Shown: piece after piece, positions 1-5,547 of the stretch
How positions within the stretch are numbered: the first letter of the stretch is position 1
Layout: the number at the start of each line of letters is the position of its first letter
Source of the DNA: an uncultured bacterium
GTDB taxonomy: Bacteria; Bacillota; Clostridia; Oscillospirales; Acutalibacteraceae
Direction: 5' to 3'
DNA length: 5,547 nt
NCBI GenBank assembly: GCA_905215855.1
Contig: CAJMRT010000073.1
Location: 1 to 5,547 of the forward strand
Notes under the pieces: model-generated
Database searches by the model: none
What the model was told of the DNA's origin: nothing
Seen by the model: the letters and a program-made list of their open reading frames with translations, nothing else
Translations under genes and position numbers: made by a program

Positions 1-3000
1 TAAAATTTATTTACATAATCATATTCTTCTTTAAGCTCGTTAAGACTGTCATAAACATACTTGTTTGTAAGCTTACCGTTTTGCTTAATCTCAGTAATAT
101 TACCGTTATTATCATAAGAATAATCGTAGGATAAAACGCTGTCACTGCCATATGACTGACTGTACTTGCTGACAAGGTTAGTAGTTGAATTTTCAGCCTT
201 GCCGTTTGCATACTCATAGTCTGTATTAAATACAAGAGTACCGTCACTGCGAACAGTTCTGACCTGTGTAGTTCTACCAAAATCATCGGTTGATGTTTCG
301 TTAGTTACGCCGTCATTGCTTACAAATGACTTTCCGTCTTTATCAGTACCTGTAGTGATAGTTTTAGTCTGACCGTTTACAGATGTCTTTTCAACTGTAT
401 TTCCGTTAGAATCGGTAATGATGTAGTGAGTAAGACTGCCGTCAGATGATGTGCGATATTCGCTTTCAAGCGAACCGTCAAATGTGTAGTAGTAATATGA
501 GGTTTCGCCGCTTGAATAGTCAACCGCCTTTGTAACAAGACCTTGCTTGTTGTAAATCATCTCGGCAATTTTGCCTGTTTCGCCTGTGATTAAAGAAATA
601 TTACCGTAATCATCATAAGTGTATTCAAAATAATCACCGTTTGCGTAGGTTGTTTTTGCGAGATTGCCGTTACTGTCATAAGTATTACTTGTAATTGCAA
701 CATTGCCTATTTTAGTTGAAACAAGGTTATAGAATACATCATAATTAAATGAATAACTAAAACCGTTATGAGTAATTTTTGATACAGAGCCTGAACCTGT
801 ATAGGAATAATCATTTCCGGAAGTACCGTTCTTTATTGACAATACATTTCCGTTCGTATCATAGGTATAATTAGTTACATTACCATTTCCGTCTGTGACA
901 GCAGTTTTGTTGCCGTTTGCATCATAAGCATACTTTGTTGTACTTCCCTGCTCATTTGTTTCGGAAGTCACATAGTTTCCTGTGCTGTCATACTCAGAAC
1001 TTGTCTGCATATACGGCTTTGACTTATCAATACTTTCAGATAAGACTTCTTCGTCAACAGCCTCTTTTTCAGAAGTTTCATTCTTAGAATCTTCGGAGCT
1101 TTGAATTAACGGTGAAATGTTTACTTCCGCATTATCAACCGTCATTTCATTCTCATTATAACCGTAAACAAACGCAAATGCAATATAATTTACAACTTCA
1201 TTTGTTTTTTCGGGAGTAACAGAAAGTGATACCTGCTGGTAACCGTCCGTGTTTGCACTAAAGTTCTGATAATGGAACTCAGGTGTACTGCTGTTATTGT
1301 AATAAATATTAAGTGCAATGCCGAATGTTCTGTTTTCGTTTGAAAGCGGAACTGAATTTGACTTTGCTGTACCGTTAATTTTGAACGATACTCCCGCTCT
1401 GCCTACTTTTACATTCTGATAGATATATTTGTTACCTAATGAGTTATCATCAGAAGAAGTGTCTGAATCGTCATTATCGCCTGAATTATCAGTATCACTC
1501 GGACTTGTAACTTCTTCCGTTGTTTCACTTTCTTCAACCTCATAGGTTTTCTTTACAGTTCTTGTAACATATCCCTGTTCGGTTTTAACTGCATTGCCGT
1601 AATCATCATATGTGGTGATGCTGTCATTAGGTTCGGTTTCTGTAACTGTTTTGGTGTATGTTGACGGCTGTGTTTCGTCTGTCGAGTCATCGCTTGATGA
1701 ATCGGCATTTTCAGCATCATCAAATGCACCTGCTGTACCGCCTATTGTTACAGTACCGTTATTGGCTGTAATGCTCTTGTTTTCTTCTGTGAGCCAGTTG
1801 TCATTTGAGCTGAAATCGCTGTTTTGAAGAGCGTTGAAGTTGTTGGCACAATTACCCTCTTCAAACTGGATACAGTCAAACCATGCTGTACCCGATGCAT
1901 ATCTTATCAATCCATAAACACGGATTGACGCTGTTGTACTCGGCACATTTGCTGTTACGCTGATTCTCTGCCAATCAAGTGTGCCTGTAAGTCCGATACT
2001 GTTGATTTCTTTTACAGTCTTGCCTGATGAATCAAGACACTTAACTTTGAGGATTGCTCCGACTGAGCCACCGCTGTAGATCTGCTTTACATTCTTTGTC
2101 TTTACATATGCGGAGAAAGTTACATCTTTGCCGTTGAAGGTTGTTTCTTTGAACTGATGAGCAAAGCCTGTAAAGAATGCGGAGTTATTCTCACTTGTCG
2201 GATTTTCAACCTTGAGTGAAGTTGTTCCGAGGTACTGATAATAACCGTCCTCTTCTGTTGCGGCAGAATTATCGACTGTTACTTTACCGCCTTTACTTGC
2301 GGTACTGCCCTTTGTGCCGTTTGACACGAAGTAATATTTGCCTCCGCCAACTTCTGTCTGCTGTGAGGACTCTGTAATGTAGTTTTTAGTGTATGCGTTT
2401 GCACTGTTGTTAATTACAAGTCCTGTATTTTCAGACGAAGTTGCATAACCGTTTGAATTGAGGACAGAAACAGTTGAACCACTGTTATCAAAAATATGGG
2501 TTTCACTGTGTCCTTGCTTATCAGTAAACACGGTTGTATTGTCGGCATTGAAGCTTATGTTAAGGTGATTGCCCTCTGTGCCGTCAGTACCGTATTCTGT
2601 GATGTTTGTTACTTTGCCGTTTGTGTAAGTGAACTTATATGTCGGCAAAGACTTCATATAGTTGTCCGATACACCCGAAACAGAAATGAGGTTATAGTTG
2701 CTGTCATATTCAAATTGTGAAGTGTGACCGTCATTGAATGAAATTGAAGTAACCTTATCCTTTGCGGTTGTATAAGCAATATCAATCTCAGTGCCGTCAG
2801 GCTTTGTAATTCTTTTTACAACCTTCTTGCCGTTAGTACTGCTCTTGTATTTTAACTGAACTTCTCTGCCCGAACCGTCTGTGATTTTAGTTAAGTCACC
2901 GTCGGTGTAGGTATATGTGATCGTGTTCTTGTGTTCGTCTTTTTCAGAGAGGAGTTTGCCGCCATCTGCGGTTGATTCGTAAGTCTGAGTTGTTGAACCG

Positions 3001-4811
3001 TTATCAATAAAGATATTATTTTCATCTTTGGTAAGCGTAATGCCTAAGCCGTCCTCATCTTCCCATTTTGCGGTTTCTCCCTCTACAAGTTTAAGGTAAT
3101 GGTCTGTACCGTCAGCATCGGTATAGATGTAGTTGTAACCTGCTTTGGTAAGATTTTTGTCGGTTACTTCTCTTACATACTGATTGAATGAGAACTGCCA
3201 GCCGTAACCGCTTGCAGGACTGTTTTCAAAGGCTGTGTCCTTGTTAATGCTGTTGTATGTTGCAGTAATGCTCAACGGCATTCTTGAACCTGTTCCCTCA
3301 TACAAAGTTTGGTTAATCACAAGGTTGCCGAGGTAATCCGATACAGCCGCCTGTGCGTTAGTGCCGACATTGATTGTGTGGTATGAGAGATTGCTCTCCA
3401 TGCCTGTAAAATCTTTATAGATGAGCATTAAGGCAGGTGTTGTAGATGTTTTTGTATAAGACTTAAATACGACTTTTTTTGAACCGACTGTATCAAGAGC
3501 CTCCATGACAAAACCTTTGGTATTGGTATCGCTATACCAGCCTTTGAAGGTGCTTGTAAGGTCAAATGTCAAATACCGATTATCTTCATATGTAAGAGAA
3601 TCATAATCAAGCACTTTTGAATCGTATTTTACATTCCCATTTGAAGCAGATGTAAGCTTATGAGCATTCACAATGATAGGGTTTTCACCCTCATCAGCAA
3701 ACAAATTACTGCCGTTTTCTGTTTCAAAACTATATTTGGCACTTATAACTTCTTCTCCGTTTTCAAGCTTCGGAAGATTATTTACAGTACAAATTGCATA
3801 TGAATTTTTAGATGTATAGTATGGTCCGTAACTGTTTACAGAGCCGTTAGCATTCTCATAAAATGTAAGATCACTTTTGAGAGTAGTTGTGATTTCAGGA
3901 TCAATCGTAACAGGAAATGCTCTGCCGATTGTATGAATGAAAGCATAGTCGGCGGTCAGCTTAACCTGAAGATTTGAGCCTTTTTGCTTTACAATCTCAA
4001 TTTTCATCTGAGTGCTTGTACTGCCCTTTGCATCGTACATATACGGTGCTGAAATTGTGTATATTTCTTTTCCGTCCTTGTCTGAAAGCGTGATTGTTTT
4101 ATCATCTTTCTGCTTTGCTGTAAGGTTCGGAATTTTATAATTCAATGTAAATTCATTTTGAACCTTTGCACTTTTGAGAATTATGTTTTCTTTAATGCCT
4201 GTTGTAGTGACAAAATACTGCAAGTCAACATCGTTGAAAACATCCTTATACAAAGTTTCTGTTGTTATATTTTTAAGCGTAGTAAATTTATCATTACCGC
4301 TTGTTTTTTCGTTATTTTTCTTTACATCAGCTTTGCTCTTGCCTGCATTGTCATAACCCCAGCTGATTTTGTAACCGTCCGACTGCAGTGAAATCATATT
4401 CTTTGACTTTGCTTTATTAGAAAGATTGACCGAAATATCACTGCTTTTGTTTGTATATGAAGAATCACCTGCCTCATCAGGAGATGCAGTCTTATCCTCA
4501 GATAAAGTATTGTTATACTCAACCCACTTACCCTTGCTGTCTTTGTAGTGGACAGGTTCGTTGTACTGAGCAATCATCTTTGTTCCGTCTTCAAGCAAAA
4601 ATTCTTTTGAATTTTCCGTTCTTTCGCCTGTTAGTTCTTTGACAATTTTGCTCTCTTCGGGATTTTCTCCGACAACATTGTTAAATGATGAGTAGTTATT
4701 CTCTTTTTCCGGTAGAGTTGAAGCATATACTTCAACCGGTAGCGATAACCCAATTGTTGCACACAAAGTTATTGATACTACCGAAAATAGTTTTTTCATT
4801 GTTTGATTCAT
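1..4811 (-). CDS. Secreted Rhs/YD-repeat (WapA-like) protein, 3' end outside window
   Basis: This frame stays open for at least 1,603 codons to the window edge, so the C-terminus is missing. Seen in order: a signal peptide (1-30); a leader region with the PVHYKDSKGKWVEYNNTL stretch (86-103) common at the front of clostridial Rhs proteins; a conserved AFPVTIDPEI segment near 300; a DNRLRE-like beta region up to KDFTGMESNLSYHT (466 onward); YD repeats (about 629-800); a jelly-roll domain (814-987); a second one split by an acidic linker (992-1233); and more YD repeats (1274-1603). In this family the YD repeats build a shell that encloses a C-terminal cargo, often a toxin used against neighbouring cells; export to the cell surface is inferred from the signal peptide. 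No LPXTG or catalytic motif is visible. The start at 4811 is chosen because AGGAGG lies 6 bases upstream; a second in-frame ATG at 4799 lies too far from it. It appears to be transcribed from its own promoter. Family assignment is firm; toxin function is unproven. Confidence 0.93.
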   Translation of the reverse strand, partial: MNQTMKKLFSVVSITLCATIGLSLPVEVYASTLPEKENNYSSFNNVVGENPEESKIVKELTGERTENSKEFLLEDGTKMIAQYNEPVHYKDSKGKWVEYNNTLSEDKTASPDEAGDSSYTNKSSDISVNLSNKAKSKNMISLQSDGYKISWGYDNAGKSKADVKKNNEKTSGNDKFTTLKNITTETLYKDVFNDVDLQYFVTTTGIKENIILKSAKVQNEFTLNYKIPNLTAKQKDDKTITLSDKDGKEIYTISAPYMYDAKGSTSTQMKIEIVKQKGSNLQVKLTADYAFIHTIGRAFPVTIDPEITTTLKSDLTFYENANGSVNSYGPYYTSKNSYAICTVNNLPKLENGEEVISAKYSFETENGSNLFADEGENPIIVNAHKLTSASNGNVKYDSKVLDYDSLTYEDNRYLTFDLTSTFKGWYSDTNTKGFVMEALDTVGSKKVVFKSYTKTSTTPALMLIYKDFTGMESNLSYHTINVGTNAQAAVSDYLGNLVINQTLYEGTGSRMPLSITATYNSINKDTAFENSPASGYGWQFSFNQYVREVTDKNLTKAGYNYIYTDADGTDHYLKLVEGETAKWEDEDGLGITLTKDENNIFIDNGSTTQTYESTADGGKLLSEKDEHKNTITYTYTDGDLTKITDGSGREVQLKYKSSTNGKKVVKRITKPDGTEIDIAYTTAKDKVTSISFNDGHTSQFEYDSNYNLISVSGVSDNYMKSLPTYKFTYTNGKVTNITEYGTDGTEGNHLNISFNADNTTVFTDKQGHSETHIFDNSGSTVSVLNSNGYATSSENTGLVINNSANAYTKNYITESSQQTEVGGGKYYFVSNGTKGSTASKGGKVTVDNSAATEEDGYYQYLGTTSLKVENPTSENNSAFFTGFAHQFKETTFNGKDVTFSAYVKTKNVKQIYSGGSVGAILKVKCLDSSGKTVKEINSIGLTGTLDWQRISVTANVPSTTASIRVYGLIRYASGTAWFDCIQFEEGNCANNFNALQNSDFSSNDNWLTEENKSITANNGTVTIGGTAGAFDDAENADSSSDDSTDETQPSTYTKTVTETEPNDSITTYDDYGNAVKTEQGYVTRTVKKTYEVEESETTEEVTSPSDTDNSGDNDDSDTSSDDNSLGNKYIYQNVKVGRAGVSFKINGTAKSNSVPLSNENRTFGIALNIYYNNSSTPEFHYQNFSANTDGYQQVSLSVTPEKTNEVVNYIAFAFVYGYNENEMTVDNAEVNISPLIQSSEDSKNETSEKEAVDEEVLSESIDKSKPYMQTSSEYDSTGNYVTSETNEQGSTTKYAYDANGNKTAVTDGNGNVTNYTYDTNGNVLSIKNGTSGNDYSYTGSGSVSKITHNGFSYSFNYDVFYNLVSTKIGNVAITSNTYDSNGNLAKTTYANGDYFEYTYDDYGNISLITGETGKIAEMIYNKQGLVTKAVDYSSGETSYYYYTFDGSLESEYRTSSDGSLTHYIITDSNGNTVEKTSVNGQTKTITTGTDKDGKSFVSNDGVTNETSTDDFGRTTQVRTVRSDGTLVFNTDYEYANGKAENSTTNLVSKYSQSYGSDSVLSYDYSYDNNGNITEIKQNGKLTNKYVYDSLNELKEEYDYVNKF
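3..992 (-). repeat. Second YD-repeat block (residues 1274-1603, continues left)
   Basis: Canonical repeats are plain here: YAYDANGNKTAVTDGNGN, NYTYDTNGNVLSI, NTYDSNGNLAKTTYANG, YTYDDYGNISLITG, YSYDNNGNITEI and VYDSLNELKEE. The window cuts the array while it is still running. The last units resemble those just before the conserved Rhs core in Firmicutes proteins, so the core and any variable C-terminal cargo probably follow outside the window. Confidence 0.9.
1113..1838 (-). other. Second jelly-roll domain, split by an insertion (residues 992-1233)
   Basis: Residues 992-1025 (FNALQNSDFSSNDNW and onward) look like the first strands of another domain of the same kind: the Asn-Ser-Asp-Phe ... 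Trp opening is typical. Residues 1126-1233 supply the rest: YIYQNVKVG, then FKINGTAKSNS, then NRTFGIALNIYYN, then GYQQVSLSVTP, ending NEMTVDNAEVNI. Between the halves lies the ~100-residue linker listed separately. The reading is that one fold carries a large loop insertion between its early strands. Two partial domains are also possible. Confidence 0.55.
1437..1736 (-). other. Acidic Ser/Thr/Asp linker carrying one YD motif (residues 1026-1125)
   Basis: The linker has two low-complexity acidic stretches: about residues 1031-1047, rich in Asp, Ser and Glu, and 1091-1124, Glu/Thr-rich and then Asp/Ser/Asn-rich. Between them is a single YD-like unit, TTYDDYGNAVKT (1066-1077), followed by a basic stretch TRTVKKTY. 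The TYDDYGN core also occurs in the C-terminal YD block at residues 1398-1404. The composition predicts a flexible, highly charged surface loop. No function can be read from it. Confidence 0.7.
1851..2372 (-). other. Carbohydrate-binding-like jelly-roll domain (residues 814-987)
   Basis: This segment interrupts the YD repeats. It has the strand pattern of a CBM4/9-type or galactose-binding-like beta sandwich: YYQYLGTTSLKVENP, then VTFSAYVKTKN, then LDWQRISVTANVP, ending WFDCIQFEEGN. The near-terminal WFDxIQ(F/L)E motif is the usual last strand of such domains in clostridial Rhs proteins. In known relatives these modules bind glycans or serve as spacers on the cell surface; the ligand here is unknown. 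The assignment rests on pattern, not on a profile search. Confidence 0.65.
2415..2927 (-). repeat. First YD-repeat block (residues ~629-800)
   Basis: The block opens with TITYTYTDGDLTKITDGSG and continues with spaced copies of the same pattern: a Tyr-rich strand, a turn with Gly/Asn/Asp, then another strand. Examples are FEYDSNYNLISVSG and KFTYTNGKVTNIT. The copies are degenerate, and several replace the canonical YDxxGN with YT or YDSN. Known Rhs/YD repeats form a beta-sheet spiral shell. Both edges are approximate. Confidence 0.8.
4722..4811 (-). other. Sec signal peptide of the Rhs protein
   Basis: Residues 1-30 show a short polar start with a Lys-Lys pair at 6-7, a hydrophobic core from about residue 8 to 24, and a Val-Tyr-Ala end that fits signal peptidase I cleavage after Ala30. 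The mature protein would begin STLPEKEN. The only Cys (17) is preceded by Ile-Thr-Leu, which is not a lipobox, so a lipoprotein is unlikely. Confidence 0.85.
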
Positions 4812-4817
4812 AGTTTT

Positions 4818-4823
4818 CCTCCT
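4818..4823 (-). promoter_or_regulatory. Ribosome binding site AGGAGG of the Rhs gene
   Basis: A full-consensus AGGAGG lies 6 bases before the ATG at 4811 and 18 bases before the second in-frame ATG at 4799. It therefore decides the start and adds MNQT to the shorter reading. So strong a site suggests high translation once the message is made. Confidence 0.88.
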
Positions 4824-4839
4824 AAAATATGGTTTTAAA

Positions 4840-4875
4840 TTAAATTTTAATGTTTTCCACCTTCTTTTCAACCAT
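4840..4875 (-). CDS. Possible 11-codon leader ORF (MVEKKVENIKI)
   Basis: A very short frame, 11 codons then TAA, lies in the 5' leader of the Rhs gene. An AAGGAG motif sits at 4884-4889, 8 bases before the ATG at 4875. Another in-frame ATG at 4881 would give 13 codons but lies only 2 bases from the motif. The ORF ends 28 bases before the Rhs start and is in a different frame. The peptide is charged and has no run of one amino acid that would suggest classical attenuation. It could be a translated leader, the remnant of a lost gene start, or chance; the well-placed RBS is the only support. Confidence 0.4.
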   Translation of the reverse strand: MVEKKVENIKI

Positions 4876-4956
4876 AGTCATTACTCCTTTCGTGTATTTT
4901 GTAAGCTATTAACATATATAAATCAAATTTTTAGATTATGAATAGCAACGATTGTT

Positions 4957-4985
4957 ATTATATATCACATTTATCAGTAAGTAAA
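4957..4985 (-). promoter_or_regulatory. Sigma-A-type promoter of the Rhs gene
   Basis: Reading the minus strand, TTTACT (4980-4985, four of six matches to TTGACA) is followed by a 17-base spacer and a perfect TATAAT (4957-4962). Transcription would begin near 4950, giving a leader of roughly 140 bases that contains the mini-ORF. It is the best promoter match in the upstream region and faces the Rhs gene. Confidence 0.7.
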
Positions 4986-4998
4986 TAACCTGATAAAT
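4969..4998. promoter_or_regulatory. Operator-like inverted repeat around the -35 box
   Basis: ATTTATCAG (4969-4977) and CTGATAAAT (4990-4998) are perfect 9-bp inverted arms separated by 12 bases. The arm centres lie 21 bp apart, about two helical turns, so both would face the same side of the DNA. The -35 hexamer (4980-4985) lies in the central spacer. A dimeric repressor bound here would block RNA polymerase. No poly-T follows either arm, so it is not a terminator. No regulator gene is in the window. Confidence 0.55.
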
Positions 4999-5183
4999 AT
5001 TTTTATGTGCATTTTTTCTGCTTTGTACACAAAAATACTCGCTACAAGTCTTTCAACTCATAGCAACTCTAAAATCATACTATTAAACTTTTTATACGAA
5101 AGAGCAGTACACATAGCACAGATAATTTAATGAGCCTTGCCTATCCTCCCATAATAAAATTCACAACAACCTTTAAGAATAAT
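4999..5183. other. Non-coding stretch, no intact gene
   Basis: Both strands are broken by frequent stops, and no start with a usable RBS opens a frame of useful length. The one suggestive pattern is on the minus strand, in a frame ending with TGA at 4974-4976: residues reading VERLVASIFVYKAEK, preceded across a stop at 5058-5060 by MILELL. This faintly recalls the C-terminal tail of large serine recombinases and is treated as a finding, not as a gene. Confidence 0.5.
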
Positions 5184-5216
5184 AAAAAGAGTCATCACAT
5201 AAGAATGATTTTTTTT
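5184..5216 (-). terminator. Weak hairpin downstream of the doc remnant
   Basis: Arms 5184-5195 and 5205-5216 pair around a 9-base loop. Read on the minus strand, the stem has two A-C mismatches and ends in a T5 run; read on the plus strand these become G-U pairs and a T8 run follows. It lies about 35 bases past the stop of the doc remnant, so it may be that gene's old terminator, possibly acting in both directions. The stem has almost no GC, so the call is tentative. Confidence 0.3.
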
Positions 5217-5250
5217 AGGTTTGGTGTATAATGATCAAATGCAGTAAATC

Positions 5251-5475
5251 TTAATACTCTAAACTTTCATCTGCAATTTTCAATATTTCATCCGATAAAT
5301 CTTGTTGTATGTTCTCAAACTCAATATTGTTAAGTGATAGAAAAACAAACATCGCATGCGTAACTATGCGTTTGTTTCAATCAACTCAGGCTTGATTTTA
5401 TATAAGATCGTAAGCAAGTCGAACTACTTTTTGTTGAATTGATGCAAGACGAAAAAATAAGTCCACTGGAATTTT
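5251..5475 (-). pseudogene. Decayed Doc/Fic death-on-curing toxin, C-terminal part
   Basis: In one frame ending at TAA 5251-5253 the minus strand reads VVRLAYDLI*NQA*VD*NKR, then IVTHAMFVFLSLNNIEFE, then a tail ending LKIADESLEY. This follows the Doc family pattern, in which LI-K-N-H-(P/A)-F-x-D-G-N-K-R is the Fic active-site loop and is followed by a TH-M-VFL-LN helix. Active Doc toxins modify the translation factor EF-Tu and are paired with a small antitoxin. Three stops fall in or next to the loop, where Lys (5398-5400), Phe (5386-5388) and Gly (5377-5379) are expected, and the catalytic His reads as Gln. Only about 75 codons remain, against roughly 125 in a full toxin; the N-terminal half and any antitoxin gene are absent. 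The piece left of 5439 is convincing, the part from 5440 to 5475 less so. The product is certainly non-functional as a Fic enzyme. Confidence 0.75.
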
Positions 5476-5481
5476 AGGAAT

Positions 5482-5502
5482 AAAAAAAGAGCCCAATGGC
5501 TC
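5482..5502 (-). terminator. Rho-independent terminator
   Basis: On the minus strand GAGCC (5498-5502), a 4-base loop ATTG and GGCTC (5489-5493) form a 5-bp GC-rich hairpin, followed directly by seven T (5482-5488). The stem is short but the layout is classical. It would end transcription coming from a gene to the right of the window, and would insulate the Rhs promoter region. Confidence 0.6.
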
Positions 5503-5547
5503 GGATGTTAAAAATATTAAATAAGTAATTGTTATTGATTATTTCTA
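5503..5547. other. AT-rich edge without a visible gene
   Basis: This short edge is almost entirely A and T and has stops on the minus strand (for example TAA at 5539-5541). It is best read as the 3' untranslated end of a minus-strand gene lying outside the window on the right. Confidence 0.4.

Noticed and set aside
11..286. Minus-strand ORF of 91 codons
   Set aside because: It is out of frame within the YD-repeat coding sequence; the main frame is open throughout and carries the recognisable repeats.
60..960. Recurrent short strings on the plus strand such as TTACCGTT and CCGTTTGC, suggesting a CRISPR or DNA repeat array
   Set aside because: They are the reverse complement of the Gly-Asn codons of the YD repeats. 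Spacing is irregular and there are no conserved repeat-spacer units.
1612..1827. Plus-strand ORF of 71 codons, with similar ones at 2496-2720, 4158-4391, 4174-4356 and 4451-4642
   Set aside because: All lie antisense to the long Rhs frame, have no convincing RBS, and their residues mirror the codons of the repeats; they are shadows.
4758..4772. Lipobox around Cys17 of the Rhs protein
   Set aside because: The residues before the Cys are Ile-Thr-Leu; the -1 position is not Gly, Ala or Ser, and a better signal peptidase I site follows at Val-Tyr-Ala.
5227..5232. TATAAT on the plus strand as a possible promoter
   Set aside because: The -35 position 17 bases upstream reads AATGAT, a poor match, and no plus-strand gene follows within the window.
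5343..5377. Imperfect inverted repeat AAACAAAC-ATC-GCAT / ATGC-GTTTGTTT, containing the palindrome CGCATGCG
   Set aside because: It falls on the codons for the conserved NKR and MFVF residues of the doc remnant, so coding constraint and chance explain it; no regulatory context.

Overview
The window fits a low-GC Gram-positive bacterium, most likely a gut-type Clostridia (Ruminococcus/Oscillospirales-like). The evidence is an AT-rich background, strong AGGAGG ribosome binding sites, a TTTACT-17-TATAAT promoter, a short hairpin terminator with a T-run, and a Firmicutes-style secreted YD-repeat protein. The lineage is inferred from style; no marker gene is present.

Layout. Positions 1 to 4811, about 87% of the window, are one minus-strand reading frame with no stop. 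It encodes at least 1,603 residues and runs off the left edge. It is a secreted Rhs/WapA-type YD-repeat protein. In order it carries a signal peptide, an N-terminal clostridial Rhs leader region, a DNRLRE-like beta domain, a first YD-repeat block, a carbohydrate-binding-like jelly-roll domain, a second such domain that appears split by a ~100-residue acidic Ser/Thr/Asp linker, and a second YD-repeat block. The C-terminal Rhs core, any toxin cargo and any immunity gene would lie left of position 1 and cannot be seen.

Positions 4812 to 4998 are its control region: a strong RBS, an 11-codon mini-ORF with its own RBS just upstream, a sigma-A-type promoter, and a perfect 9-bp inverted repeat whose arms bracket the -35 box and look like a repressor operator.

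Positions 4999 to 5250 hold no intact gene. A stretch ending at 4974 might be the decayed tail of a serine recombinase, but the evidence is weak. Positions 5251 to 5475 are a clear minus-strand pseudogene: the C-terminal half of a Doc/Fic death-on-curing toxin with three in-frame stops in and beside its catalytic loop. A minus-strand terminator at 5482-5502 lies against its truncated end and probably closes a gene to the right of the window.

Together this is an accessory region: an intact, separately promoted candidate contact-dependent effector beside the remains of a toxin-antitoxin module and perhaps of a mobile element. No wholly new system is evident. The features most worth checking are the operator over the -35 box, the mini-ORF leader, the interrupted second jelly-roll domain and the unseen C-terminal cargo.
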